Of a stretch of 64,000 nucleotides of DNA, positions 10,094-24,750 are shown piece after piece. Made by a program: the position numbers and the translations under genes. The stretch is from Erythrocercus mccallii (Eukaryota; Chordata; Aves; Passeriformes; Dicruridae), in the NCBI GenBank assembly GCA_013397435.1, contig VZRG01002588.1, forward strand, positions 1 to 64,000, in the 5' to 3' direction. The notes beneath the pieces were generated by a model. That model ran no database searches, was not told where the DNA came from, and saw nothing but the letters and a program-made list of their open reading frames with translations. Positions within the stretch are counted from its first letter, which is position 1; the number at the start of each line of letters is the position of its first letter.

Positions 10094-13000
10094 CTGCAAG
10101 AAATGGTGGAAAAGAAAAAGAAGCCATTTAAGTAGGAAATACATGTACTGGAAACTATAATCTCTACTGGCCTTCTGTTTGGCGTTCTTGCCTTTCACAG
10201 TTGATGAGTACTTTTAAAAAGCACAGTACTCTAGTCTGAGTGTACTCAGATCAGTCAGTTTCCATTTTCGCTTTCCCCAAAGAGTTTTTCCTAAATTAGA
10301 TCCAGGATTTTTTACAATTCTAGTGGTTTTTGCCCAATTAATTAAACACAAAGGGATAAAATCCTCCTTGGTTTCTACCTTTTAACAATAACTATCTCAA
10401 CATTACCATGTATCATCTCCCCAAATTCACTGGAGCCATTTTTGGGAAATCCAGAGATATCATGTAACTTATGTAAAGACAGAAGTATTTTCAAACTAGA
10501 TAGCTTTTCACCACTGATCATTAAACCAATGATATTATTGGCAATACAATTATGTATTGTCAAAACAAAAAAAAAATTCATTTTTAGTCTCTTGACGTTG
10601 TCATTTCAGAAGTTATCCAGTCACTGATGAAGCTTTTAAACCTTAAAGCTGCAACAACTGAGCAAGTTCTCCTTTTTCTCCATACCTTTCCTAACAAGCT
10701 TCTTGATATTTCATGTTACAACAAGATCACTGTTTCAGTCCACTGTTTTCCCTGAGCCCACACAAGTGTACAGTAGGTACGGAAAAAGCTGTTTTGACCC
10801 CCTGTGACAGAGATGACACAAAACCCAAGGAAATGACCTCTGCCAGGCCAGTGCAGGGTCACTGCCATGTTACCAGAACAAATAATGCCGGGCAGCTCCA
10901 GCTTGTGCTCACCCCTGACACCACAGGAGGCGGCTGCAAAGATGGACCCAGTGAAAGGCTTCAGATGAAATTCCCCCCTCTCTTTAAGGAGAATCTGCAC
11001 CTCAGCACTGCCTCTGTTAAGGGTGCATGCTCTGGGCTCTTGGGCTGCTCACCTTTGCAAATCCACAAGTTCATACTGGCACCAGAGGCCAGTTAAAAAC
11101 AAAATTATAAAATCTTTAGCCAAAGTCTTGCAGTTCTTTTGCCCTTTTCTATAGTGCACTCAGTCATTTCTATTTTTAGAAAACCCTTATTTCTACCAGC
11201 TGGTGCAGTACCCTCTGTGTTATTAACATTTATGTTAGCAGTTTCACACCTAAGGGAAGTTGTGATTGCAGATTTTGAATCTCACCAGATTTAGCAATCC
11301 ATTTTTGCTGATTGAATCAGATATTCCACTGACTACACATATTGCCTTAGTGTCCCAGAGGTGTTGCAACATTTGTATAGTTAAAGTTATTTTAATATGC
11401 TCATTTATCTATATCTACTCACACACATACGTGTATGTCTTTTCTACAAGAACTGTGTTGAACAGAAAGATCCAGAGTATCTGCATTGCTTCCAGACTAA
11501 GATATTTTGTTGGGCAGATGTAGAGAGTGAAAGCCAGGATTTCTCATTTTGGACAACTTTCCCTCAGATACACTCTATGCACTCTGCCCCCTTAGCAGAT
11601 CTCCGACAGAAACCTAAATATAAAACCCTAAAATAAAATGAATGTGTGGAACAGGAAAGGTACATACACATGGTGAACAAAAGCACTCTGCAAATGTAAC
11701 AGGGAAGTTCACTCTTACCATCAAGGACACAGTGGCTGCAAGGGCTCACATTCAACCCTCTCAGTGAGAAGCTTCTCATATGTGATCCTTTTAATGTGAT
11801 ATTTAGAGGCTTCAAGAGTCATGTACCAATGTAACTGATAAGAACATGCCTTTCGCTCCCTCTGCCAACCAAGAGCTCTACAGCTGATCTAGCCAGCTAT
11901 CAGTGCTTGTAATTCCATTTCCATTGTTAACTTCGGCAGGCTAACAGGTTGCAATTTTCCCATCACCTGAAATCCACTTGTGTTGGCTGTCTTCCATAAT
12001 GAAATTAAATTGAGCATGACAACATTAAAAAAATAATAACAATTGCCATCACATTCTTACACAAATTCTCATTGTGGGTTGTGTAGCAGGGACTTATGAC
12101 CAGGAGCAATATCCTCTAGCATAGGGTTTGCTCCAATTTGGACTGCACGCAGAAAAAAGGTGATTTCCCCATCCTCCATACAGGTTACCTCTCCTGCAGC
12201 CACTTCAGCACATGAGTGTAGTCTGCCACACAGGGTTCAAAGGAGTCAAGAGGATTAAACACCAGAGCAATAGCTGCCTACAAGGTGAAAACCTTACATT
12301 TAATCTCTTTAAGACATAACACCTGCAAAGGCTCTCACACACACCTGGGTGAAACAACACTTACTAATGGAAATCCTCAGACACAAATATTGAGACTCAG
12401 GTGAAAGGAAGCTTCAAACATATCCTGTTACAAATGATACAAGGCTGTGGAATATTTGAAGAGCTCTCTTACAAAGTTTACAGCGTTCAAATATGTACAG
12501 AAACCGAGGCCTCTATTTGCTTTCTTTATGTAGCAAAGGACGTTGCTGCAGAAGCCTTTGTAACTGAAAGAGGTGATGCATTTGAAACTGATTTGTCACC
12601 TCACACACAAGGCGCTCAGATGGATGAAATAGACCAAATATAGTGACATCACTGAAAGCAACATCCAGGGTGATGCTGGCAAGAAAACCTCCAAAGAAAA
12701 CTCTAAAGAAATTTATTTTTGCCCCACTGCACGTGAAATCATGACCAAACATGGGCCAATGTGACATATATTAGACATGGACATGTAGAATATTCTAACC
12801 AGCTACATCCAACAGCATCTGAACATTGTTGCTCAGACAGACCAGTGCTCCATGCCAGCATAATTGTGACAATTCTCCTGTGGTTTTGGGCCTTCCCAAA
12901 CTCTGCATTTCACATGTGTACTGCTGGCACTGATTGCTCAGGGTGCACAAAAATCCCCTGCGAAGAGGCCCAACACCACACACACACCTCCCGAGGTGCC

Positions 13001-15157
13001 AGACCTCCCGCTGAGCCCGGTGTGCAGCCCGTGACTCCTGGGAAAGGCTGGGAAGCACAAGGGTCTGGATGGTCCTTCTGACACCTCTGCCAGCGAGGGG
13101 CTGGGTCACGTACAAACAGTGAGGGGCCAAATTTTTAAAAATCCAACCCCAAAATATGCAACATCTTCCATGTCACAGCCATGCGACACCTTCGTATTTT
13201 GTGAATCAGCTAATCAGGAATGGATTACTCACATGAAATATGGATAGAAACACAGTTTCTACATAGGCACCCAAACCAACTTTCTTTGTGTGTGCTTGGC
13301 TTAACTTTCATTTTTAAAATGTAAAAATATGGTTTATAGGAAAAGGAATTTTACTTAAAAATATCTCCTTTAAGTTCTGAGTCTGTCTGAAACATTTTGA
13401 TTTGAAATTTCAAAGGAAACTCACACCTGAATACACAAATAAGAAAGTATGAATTTTTGAGGCAGATACTCTGCTATGACTATATAGAAAATTGTTAGAC
13501 AAGCAGAGAGAGGATTAGGATAGAAATGGAATTAACATCCACTATTTTTGGCTTAGCTTCAGATAGCTTATGAGGGGATCTAGGCTGCTTTCACTAATTC
13601 CACTGAACTACTTTAAAGCAACAAATGTGTATTTTGCTATGACTTATGATTAAAGTTTTGACCTATTTAATGCACCAGTAAATTTACTCTCAAAATATTA
13701 ATGTATGTTATCAATTGTAAGACATTCACTGTAAATCAACTATGATTCTAATATCATTTGGTATTTTTGTATTCCACACATACTTTAATTGAAATTTTGA
13801 CAACATTCTCATCTTTTAGTTTGAAACTGTTCCCCCATGTCCTATCTGTCCACATAAAAAGTCATTTTCCTTCTTTTTTAAGAACCTCCATTTAGTACTT
13901 TGTCACTATAGTAAGTTGAGGCAATGAGGCAGTGAGAATCACCTGACACACTGAACAACACAAGTTAGTTGCAGAATTTGGGAAGAGTCAGAGAAATTTA
14001 ATACTATTTACCAGAAACATGCATGCAATGCCAGAGACTTCTCTAAATCTTCCACAATTATTTTTTCTTTATATAACTCTGATGGTCAACCCACAAGTCA
14101 ACAAGATTTGTAATAATGACTGCAGCTGTTTCATGCCATCTTCACTTGGCTGATCATCCAATTAAAAAAAAAATTCTTAATTTTATGCTTTCAAAACCAG
14201 CATCTGGCTGCAAAATAAATTATAAAATCAAAGCCAGTTTCAGGGGTGAGAGCACTAATATGCAAATGTGGAATTCAGAAAAGCTAAGCAATCTAATCCA
14301 TACCAACATTTTTGGATGATGACTGTTACTTTTGGATGCTGACCAGGACCCTCCATGGCAGCAGTAGCCCTTTCAGAGAAGACATTTTCTGAGAAGTGTT
14401 AGGGGATTTCAAGGTCTTTGTCCTGAATTTGCTCCTCTATTTGCATCCTTCTGGCCCTGCTGTGCAATTATCAGCTCCACAAGGCAAACACAGAATTTCT
14501 GCAACAACACCAAACTCCAAGACATACACAATTATATTTTATACAATAGTGTCACTTTAATTAACTTAAGAAATATATTTTAATAGAAGGCTTCTAGATA
14601 GAGATTCTTTATTTAATCTTATTACAAACACCACGGTTATAAATTTAAAAGTTAAGAGCAGTTTATGGCTAAAATGATGGAACTTTAATTACATCCTCAG
14701 GGGCAGTGGTCATTTAGCCATAACCACTGCTAACCCCTGCCTGGGGCACAAACCTCACATAGAGGAAAACCTGCATTTCTGCCCAAACAGCCAAGCTCCT
14801 TCAGGTACCAGAAGCAATTCAGTATATTCACACTGGGTTCTCTTCAGGCCTGGTATTTTTCAAGCAATGTGGCTTCCTTACTGCAATCCATGACTAAACT
14901 TCTAAGATACATGTTTAATGTGGTAAAATGACATAAAAAGGAACATCATCTGATATGACATTCATTTCTATTAGAGCTGTACTAATTTTAAAGAAACTTA
15001 TACCATAAAAACAAACAAAAAAAAGAGTGCTCATGTCTAAAAACTGTCCTTGCTTGCCCAGAAGGAGAACTACTTGCAGAAGATAAGAAAGATCTATTCT
15101 GCTTTAGACAAAGATTGGCATGATAGCATTATGAGATCTGATGGCCTCTCCCTAAGT

Positions 15158-15171
15158 ACTACTACTACTAC
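15158..15171 (+). repeat. Short ACT trinucleotide microsatellite
   Basis: Four to five uninterrupted copies of the ACT unit in otherwise unique sequence. It is too short to be more than a simple repeat. Confidence 0.5.
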
Positions 15172-18100
15172 TGAAGGAAATAGTTCATTAACAGTAATCA
15201 CTAACATTCAAATTGTGTGGGGAGGAGAGGGGGAGTCAAACCACTTGAAAGGCATTGGCAAAACAGGATTAGCCATGGTAAAAAGCTTAGAGATTCAAGT
15301 GTCTGGGATTAGGAGTTTTGTTGTTGCTGTTTTTAATTGTTACTTTATTTTGGTGAGGTGTAAGTGAAAGGAAAAATAGAGGAGTTATAGTAGGGAAAAA
15401 GGTATCACTTGTTAGGGAACATAAAAAAAAATCTCTAAATACAAAAATAATTTCTCTGAATTTTATCAACTAGATGAATAAAGACTCAGGTTGAGACCCC
15501 AATCACTTAGCCTTTAATCCATCATCTTTATGTAGGCTTTCCATTTTGGAATAACATTATAAACAAACTATGCCTTGTTCAGTTTAATCTGCTAATGCCC
15601 TCTTGTATACATTTTCTATCATCCTAAGTATTTCCAAATATCAGCCAGATCAACAGGACGGACCAGTTTGGGCATCTAGAGATACCAACAGACAGACACA
15701 ACAGACAAGTGCACACTTTGTATGCAAAGGAATGGGGTTGTTTTGCAGTTCTGCACTGCAAGAAGCACTGGGGACAGTGGAGCCATGTCACTGAGACCAT
15801 AATTCACAGGGGGAGGGAGAGTACACTTGACAGGCTAGAAAGCATGAGAGAGCTTTGGCCCTCAGCACGGCCAAAGCCGAGACCTTGTGTCTGACACCCT
15901 TGCAAGGCCATTGGTCACAGCCTCGGTAGTTTCTGCTAATTACCGCTTTGGCTGCCAGGCTTTCCTAAAAAACTTTTGTCTTTTCCCCATGCTGTGCTGA
16001 GCACACTGGGCAGGTATCTCTCTGCAGTAACTGGTGACAAGACTGAAAGTGAAGAGTGCCCTTTACCCCGAGTGTTAATGAACCTCAGCTCTCTCCCTCC
16101 TGAGGGCCACAGCAGAGACCTCTTCCCCCGAACGCTGAGGGCACCATGGGTCCCTGGTTAGCAGCTGCCTCAGCAGGAGATAACACATGAGTTGCCACAT
16201 CAGAAAAGGAATAGATTCCAACATTTGCCAATGCATTCGCCTCAGTGTGGAACGACAAGGCCACTGGCCACAGTGCCCACAGCTATCCCAACAGCTCAGA
16301 AGAGCCTTGCAGGAAGGTCAGCATTCTCTTTTAAGGACTAGCACAGCCAGCAAAGCAGAGCTGACACCTCTGAATTCCAAAAATGAAAAAGGCTAAAATG
16401 AAAGTGCCATAAGAGAGGAACCTGGTAGTGATGAACCAAAGGAGACCATTTCAGTGACACCTTCAGCTGAATTCCCAGGAAGGACAATTCACATGGCTGT
16501 GAATAAATTATTGAGAAACCAGAGAGAGGTGCACTCTGTCACAAGGGAGGCATGTGTTGGGACATTGTCCTGACACCACCACATGATTTACTACTGCAAC
16601 GTGTGGCGTCTTCTTTGCCACCTTTTTAATTTAATCATCTCTCCCAGAAACAACTTCAAAAAATCACTTGGACTTCATCTTTCTTTAGAAGAATTTTATG
16701 ACCAAAGCATTACTCCCACTATATCTCCATGTGGAAATCTCCTGCAGCATACAAACTACCTACAATATACCCAACAGAGCTAAAATATTGTACAGTCATA
16801 TTTGATGCTCACTTTAATTCTTTGACAGCTCACTTTTTCAAAGCTCATCTCTTCAGGGAGAAGACTTAAAACTTTAATTACAAATTAAATATGATGACAT
16901 GGTCATGTAATCAGCTGTTTTCACCAGCTGGAGCTTAAAAAAATCACATATAATGGCAGCAGGCAACACTGACCTAGAATCATGCTTACACTGAATAGTG
17001 CGTGCCTAAAGAAGTGGTATATTAATATAATTGTCTTTCTGGCCTAAGCAGAACAGAATTAAGCAAAATGAAACTGTTAATTCAGATACCAGGATTATGC
17101 TGCTAAGAACTGATGGCTACTGATATCCACTGGTATATGGCAGAAGTCCTCTGACAAAAATATTTGAAAGTTTCTTTAGGAATTCATCTTTAATCTCTAA
17201 TGCAGAAAATATGCAGTGGTCTATCCATATTTGAATTTATTTCAGAGAGACAGACACTAGTCTGCCTTTTCCTCTTCACAGCAGGGGATTAAATCCTATT
17301 CCTTCAGATGTTCCAACTTGGAGGAGACCGAAATGGTCTGGTGTTGAACAACTCACGTTCCTCAGAGCTCCACTTCTGTACCCACTCTTTAGTCCTGAGC
17401 AGACCAGCTCCAAAGCAACCCCACTGATCTGGAACTCTGGAAAAACATGTGGCCATAGCTTTGCTCAGTAAGCCTCTGCCTATCAGGGGCCCAAGCCTGC
17501 CAACTGTGTGAATCACAGCTGCCTGGGCAGCAGCATGAACTTCAAAATCATACAGAAAACCAGAAGCTGGCTTACAGCCTTCCTTCCAATCTCAAAGTAC
17601 AGCTGGATATCTGTGCAACCTGCACAAGAGGCCAGCAGTTTGCACATCCAACAAACTCCACCCAAACTGGCTAAGTGATTAGATTACTTGCAAATTCATG
17701 TGTTTTAGCAGAAAATATTCAAATAATAATTTTTGCTGTTTGCTTGCAAGCTTAACAGCAACAGTTAGAGGGAAGGTACAAACTGGGCCTATCCTCCCTG
17801 CCCTATGGACATCCCAGCTTTTATGGCACTGCATTTCTGAGAGGGCACCTCCCTGCCAGGTGAAGGCACCTGTGACAGCAAAAGCTGTGTCACAGCCTGT
17901 GTGAATGGATGCACAGTCTGTGTGTGTGCTCTGTGCTGGCTGCAAGGAGGCAGAAAACACAGAGCTGAGCCTGTCTAACAGGCCCAGCCTCCCCATAAAA
18001 CTCACTCCCTTGCTTCTGTGTTGTGCCAACAGAGATAAAAGCTTTACAACCAGCTGCAGTGGCAGACAAAGGAAGCTCAAATCTGCCTTAAAAACACTGT

Positions 18101-20767
18101 AGAGATATAGCCGCAAGTACAGCAGCTTTTCATGTTCACATATCATCCTTAATTGAAGCATGGCAATTCCTATAGCAGCATCAAACAGGAATAATGGTGA
18201 TATAAACAACAGTAATAGCAATCTGAAGGTCTCCAAACATCTCCATTAGGGTAAAGACAATATTTTAGACCAAAGGATGCCTCACCAAAACAATTTAAGA
18301 TGGCTCATTATTCTTCAACATGTAATAGTTGAATCTCTTTCCTACCTAGAAAAACCTGGCAACTTACCTAACAAAAGCTTGACATTTACCTTCATTGCTT
18401 GTTCCCTTGTTTTCCCCTGTGATTGAACACTATACAAGGGCCACAAAATCCTCTTCAATTATTTATTTAAGTAACAGCATTTTTGAACTGTATGCAAAAC
18501 CTTGGGGAAAAGAAGAATTCAAAACCAGAATTCATCTACCTCTAGAAGCTGCTCTCAGTGGTGGCAGAGAAAAGACTGACTTTGACATTGTGGACTGACA
18601 GAAAACTTCCAGAACTTAAAAAATAATTGCTCAGTAATTAGAAAGAGGAAACAGTTGCTTTCTAATTCTGTCTGTGCTCACTGACATAGTGTATGACCTT
18701 GAGCAAATCATTCCCTTTGTGACTCAGTTTACTCATCTGTGACTCACAGATTAGATGCAGAAGCCCCTGATGTAGGTATTTAAAGGCTTAACTCATGATT
18801 GCAGAACACTCTCAAATCCTAGAATAAAAGATATTAAATATAAGATGCTGAAGAGAATGTATTCTGACCCTTCTTTTGTAATATTTGGACTGGAAGAAAT
18901 AAATAGAGCAGGAAGTTCTTGTTGCACTTGCAGAAAACTCACCAGTAAAGTTCAGACACTATCTGTGCTCCAGAAGCATATGTTTAAAGCACCCCCTGCA
19001 ACCTTCCAGCATCATGAACGAAAGTAACCTCAAGGATTTCAAATATTCAAACTCAGCAGAGTTTCTCAAATTAGATGTTGGGTGTATATACTCTACACAA
19101 TATGCATGCTGACAACATGTATATTGTATATGCATGGTATATTAAGTGGCAATGATTCATTAATATAAGCAGATTCATTAAACTTTCAAGCAGAGTTGTC
19201 ACAACTACAGACCACGTTGTCCTGCAGTGCCACATGCACTTGTAGGCTTTTATTTACTATGATGAACTCATGAAAAAGAGATTCTGCAACTGATTTAAGC
19301 CTTCAGTTCACACTACAAGCTTTTATATATCCTTACGCTGGAAAGAGCTGGCAACCTCTATCCAAGGGGCTAAGTGAATATTGAACTAGAAAGGGGGCTA
19401 GCTAATCATGTTTCATAGCATTAAAAGTTGCCATTGTAGTATGAGGTAGCATTGAAACTATTTAAACATGGAATATAGGAAGAGGAAGTTTTGATTTCAA
19501 ACTTGGTATTTTGTCATAAAAAAGCATCATGTCAAAGTGCAATGTCTGTCCCTCAGGAAAGCAACTGTCCCAATTCATCTGTGGTCGAATCAGACCTGTG
19601 TGGGGAACTATTACCTATAGTTTTCAGAGAACATCTGAAAGGGATGAAAGGGAGTATTTCCCTACTCTCAGAACTGAGAGAAGAAAAACATTAGAGCTTG
19701 ACTAGAGGAGAGCCCCTGCCTCCCAAGGCTTGACACCAGAGACCATAAGGAGAAATAACCCAGGACAGAGTAAAGTAAGAGTCCAAAGCAGCAGACTAAA
19801 GTTTGCAAATACTTTGTCAAACCCAAGTATGTGAAGGACTTCCTCTAGAACTAATGTTTACAACCTACTCTATGTAAACAAACATATTTCCCCTCCTCTT
19901 GGTTAATCTCAATCATAAACCAAGCTGCAGAAGTCTCCACTTCCTTATTAACATTTAATAATGTCAGAATCACAAAGTTTTGAGATATAAATTTGGAACA
20001 ACTCAAGAGCCACAAGACAATTCAGTTCCTGTCATCATTCAAATAGAGGAAGATCCCATCTGTGTGACATGGACAACTCTTCAGCCATCTGCTGTTAACT
20101 GCTAGCAACAAGATACTGATTATAAAGAATAAAGGCTCTGCTACAGGAATTCTTTGCTTTTCAAACATTGGTTTGACCATATTCAAGACTCATGCAGACA
20201 GAACCCTGAGAAATCTGATCAGGTCTCACAGCTCTCTCTGCTTTGAGCAGGAGATTGGAACAGATGAATTCACAGGGTCCCTTCAAAAATGACTTTTAAA
20301 AAATTCTTTTCATAAATATGTGCTTTTATCTGTCAGTGCCAATGAATGTCATGTGCCTTCTCAACCTGAGAAGCTGAAATGTGTGGCCATTTTGCAATAC
20401 TGAACCACTTTTAATTGATTAGTGGGACCTGTACATTTTACTGAAACCTTAGTACCTTTTACTGAGACAGGAATGACTTTGGAAAGGAAGAACAAAGGTG
20501 ATCCCCATATTCTACACGAAAGGTGATCTATAGGAATGAGGCAGTGACTCCAAAAGTTTCTTTGCAATCCATTAACACTTCTCTTGTTACTAAATCAACA
20601 AAATCATCCCACTCCTTTCACAGTTTAGAGGTCATTAAGAACCAAATAAAACTGCTGTAACAAGATGCATGTTTTTCCTTGATGTTTCAAGAAGTATTGA
20701 TCTACCCTGCTCAGCCATAACCACTGAACTTTCCTAGTAGATTCTCTGCAGAAAGTAATAATTTTAA

Positions 20768-20851
20768 GTCTTAAAAAAAGAAGCCAAAAAAACCCAAATC
20801 CGCCCCCCCCCCCGCAAAAAAACCCAAAACAAACAAAACCACAAAAACCCC
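20768..20851 (+). repeat. A/C-rich low-complexity tract with an 11-base C run
   Basis: The plus strand is almost purely A and C, in alternating A-runs and C-runs, with an uninterrupted run of 11 C at 20803-20813. The complementary strand is T/G-rich, like the tract at 31127-31325 read on the plus strand. No transposon body is recognised next to it. Confidence 0.75.
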
Positions 20852-23800
20852 CATCCCAGTTTAACAGAGCTAGGGTGGCTTTGTGCTTTCCAATCTCTGT
20901 GTCAGGTTTGCTTAGCCTGAGCTGAAAAGGAGTCGGATCTTTCACTTCAGCTCAGATGAACTGTCTTCTGCACTGTTGACTGGAGTAAAGCTCTGCAAGT
21001 CAAATGAAGGTCTTACAACTGCTCAATCCCATTAACCTTCATTTGCACACTGAAGTGTGCCCTTGCTAAAGCTTAATTAGCAAATATTCTGCAGATGGAG
21101 AAAGATTCCTATTCCTTTCTCTGTTTTGTATTAAATTCACATTGTGCACAAGTCAAGTCACCATTCTTCCCACACAGAACTTCCCCACACAGGGACAGGC
21201 CAGCTTAAAGGTGATCGTTCTTATGAATTTTTTTTTTGGTGCAGAACAATGCTTGGCTATAACTGACATGCTTAATGCTCACACGCCAAACTAGGAAAGA
21301 CCTGACTGATGTCAACTTCATTTAGTTGGCCTGACCCAATTCCCATTTTCTGACTGCATCTACCTAAGCAGCTCCAAAGTGATTTTTTTTCTGATTCCTG
21401 TTGCTAAAGATAATTTCTGAGAGTGGAACTTTATTCTGAAGAACTTCAACAACTCTTCTAAATGGAAGAGGCCATCTTCTTGACAACATTCCCCATAGCA
21501 ATCAGAGAATACTCCTAAAGGAGAGTTCTTAACATACAGATGAACTACTATCTCCACATCTATAGATTAATTCAATTGTTATAAGGCATCCACAGGAAAT
21601 ATTGCATCAAGTTATCTTAAGCAGAGAAAAGCTCAGCAGTATCTTTCAGTCCACTGCCTTCTCACTGTGTGCTTCAAGCAGGTATTCCTGACCACTGTAC
21701 TCCAACATTTATTTTCATTCTCCTCTTCATTTTGCTTCTACAAAAAAGATATCTCTCTCACCACTGAAACACTGCTCCCAACCACCCCCCAGAAACAACA
21801 ACAGAAAAAGGGTATTCAAAGTATGGATAATTCACATCTTCCAGAATCTTAATATCCCAGAGAGATATTGTGTATGTATACAGCTTTACTGTTTACACCA
21901 GTTAAAAATCTCTTATTTCTGTACAAAGAAACTGCAAGAATTAACTAAAAGGCCAGTGCCTGCAGTCCCTATGATGTGGCTCATGACTATGGGAAATGAT
22001 TAAAAAAAAAAGGAGTTCAAGGCTCTTGACAAGGAAAGAAAAATGCAACATCATTTGCAGCCTGATTCCTGATGTACTGCTGTTCTTGGGCCAAAATGGT
22101 TTGAGACTAGAAGCAATGAAATATCACACACACCTGCCAAAGATTCTTGCTGCCAGAAATACATTGGTATGATAATAAAAATAAGATTTTTTTTCTAGAT
22201 CAATTGGAAAAAATACTTGCAGAACAACTACCATTAACAGGTCTCTTTCAAGTCCCCAGCCCTGGAAAGCATCATTCCTAGGCTGCATTCTCCTGCAAAC
22301 TGTGCAACAGCTTGTAATACCCAAATACAAGGGACCAGTGAAGTACACTCCATCCTCATTTAAAAACATTAACTCCAGGCCAAAGGAATGAACAAATCAG
22401 TCCCTCTGACTCCAGAAGAGTCCACTGGAGAAGAAACAGGATTTTGTTGCTGTTCTGCTCAGAAATAACCTGCCTGCAGTCAGGTGTAACAGTATCTCAC
22501 TGGTGCAAGCAAATACCTCTGCTCATCTGAAGTGGTTAAAAGCTACCTCCAATTTACCCTTTGTCATTGCCCTAACAGGCAAGAAAGAAAATCAAATTTC
22601 ATAAGTCTAAGAACCATTAATAACAATTTTCCTCTGTTTTACCCTCCCTCATACATTTTTAAAATGCAGTTTGAATATGCATAGTTCACTATGGAAGGAA
22701 AGATGTGGATTTGGCATGGTTATCTGATGGAAATTTACCACATTTCATATTATAAACCAACTCTGACACCACAAGGCCATACACAGTTTACTGCTCTTGT
22801 TTATGCAGCCCTAAATAACTGTCAGATAAACTAAATTGCAATTCCAGCTTTTCCTGTAGTACAGTTAAGATAAAATGTCTGGACAATAAAAATCAACACA
22901 ACCCAGTAAGTGGAGAAGTGTTTATGGAGTAATCAAGACACGGTGTGAAAACAAAGCCCTCATTTAATCTACCCTCCTAAACGAAAACTTCTCAAAAGCT
23001 AATTGTTTTACACAAAGACTCCATGCAGAGGTCTCCAAACTCAGCTCTTACTACAATCAATGTCCTGCAAACATTCAGACATACACTAAAACATGCAAAC
23101 AACCATCTGCAAGCTTTCATCAATGTCCTGGTGCAAGAAAACCACCGATATTTTTATATTTTTGTACGAGATTATTACTTTGAAGCATGAGTCAATGGAA
23201 GAGAGGTAGATTTTGATCTATATAAGGTCCATCTCATTTATGTAAGAGATCAATATCTTGCAAAATATATTTATCTCATGGCTACCTTTCCCATCACCTT
23301 TCATGCTTAGAGTTCTCTAAATGGAAATAACTGCTTGCTCCCCCTCCCTTTCCCCTCTTCCCCTGAAATCCAGGAGTGCATCAGCACAGACTCTTGCTTT
23401 TAATCACAACATATACACAAAATAGTCTTCTAGTAGGGATTCTGTCTAAGTGACTAGTGACAATAGAAAGCCAAACCAAATCTAATTTGTGACTTTGGAA
23501 AAAAAACAGGTTTTAGTTTAAGAGAAAAAATTTATTTGCCATTTTAAATAGCAATTGACCATTTATCTAGGAAGGAAAAGTGTAAAACAAAGCTGATATG
23601 CAGAAAGCACTGAAATATTCCTCACATTTTTCTAGTGCTGGATATTCCTAGGAATTTAAAAAACATGTGGTACTCATGGTGGAAAACAGCAAGGTAAACA
23701 ATTCTCTGGCATATTAGTACTAAAAGGTAGAAATTTAAAGCAACAAAATTTACTCTTTTCTCTTATTTTTACTATCCAAACTCTAACATACACACAAGAT

Positions 23801-24099
23801 AATCAAAAAGCATCTTCATAAACTCACAGATGTGCAAGGAATAAGATGAACAAGCTTATGGGGGCTTTTCTCCCCCAAAGAAACAGTGACACGTATATTC
23901 TGGAAATATTTACTAAAAGACAAACACATACACATGTAAGTGAAAGACATCAGCACAAAAAACCACCTTCTACAGAAGTACATTAAATTGAATTAAAGCT
24001 CAGAGTCATAGTTCCCATCATTTCAGAAAAAGAGAAAGCTACCATTTCCTGGGATTTTCAGTCCAGCTATCAACCCCCTGCTGCCAACACAGCACTTAC

Positions 24100-24750
24100 A
24101 GAAGCCTGGGTCTGTCTCTGTGCAGCTCCTCTCCCTTCCCTTCCCCTCATCTGCTTTGTTACTCTCCTGGCAAAACAGAGAGGACTCGGTGTCCTTACAG
24201 GAGCCGAGAGAACGGGCAATGCATGACTTCCGTGGTCCTTACCTTCCCCCTACTCAGAGATTGCACATCCAGCTTCCCTGCACAAGTTACTTGGAGGGTA
24301 TTTAAAAACAGATGCTCAGAAATCTGAGGAGAATAAAAGCCCAAAGAGTTCAGATTTCCTCTCCTTGATCCGCCTGACGCTGCTGACACTAAGGTGAGCA
24401 TATGATAAAGGGAAGGAGGTGGGATTGTTAGAGAGCATCAAAGGCAGGAGACGGGAGGTGGGGTTCCCTCTGCCTCGACGTGGCGCCCCTTCCTGGCTCC
24501 CCCTTTGGCTGGAGAGGAAATAAAATGGAGCCTACGAGGGAGGGAGAGAGATAATCCTGCAGCTTCATCTGATTAGAGAAACTGGGCCTGTGCAGAGCTG
24601 GCAGTGCCGCCAGGGAAGCACAGGGAGGGGAGGCAAACAGAGGCAGGAAGAGGAGGAGCGGGGGGGGATAAAATTGTAAGGGTTAAAGGAAAATTATAAA
24701 CGGTATAAAAAGGAACTGACTGCTGGGCCAAGGCATCTTGGTATGTGTTC
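24100..24750. promoter_or_regulatory. Candidate promoter/enhancer patch with splice donors on both strands
   Basis: This patch is GC-richer than its flanks and purine-rich on the plus strand. On the minus strand an excellent 5' splice site, GGGGGAAG followed by GTAAGG, lies at 24243/24242, which could end a GPRIN2 leader exon. On the plus strand ACACTAAG followed by GTGAGC lies at 24393/24394. A consensus TATA box (GGTATAAAAAGG) lies on the plus strand at about 24703-24714. Possible homeobox-type sites (TAATCC and GATTAG) occur near 24553-24576. None of these proves transcription. The reading that fits the neighbours best is an alternative or principal GPRIN2 promoter, or a non-coding RNA start. 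Confidence 0.3.

Larger units (their letters stand above)
10094..24099. other. Intergenic region or GPRIN2 5' intron, first part
   Basis: I see no coding exon in this stretch. The open frames are short, unrelated to known families as far as I can tell, and lack convincing paired splice sites. Visible features are a short CTA/ACT trinucleotide run near 15158-15171, several A- or T-runs, and an A/C-rich tract around 20768-20851 with an 11-base C run. Most of it is AT-rich unique sequence with few recognisable transposon remnants. If GPRIN2 has a distant leader exon, all of this is its first intron. Confidence 0.5.

Noticed and set aside
17679..18236. 185-codon open frame on the minus strand
   Set aside because: Composition looks random, no recognised motif, and the region is otherwise non-coding.
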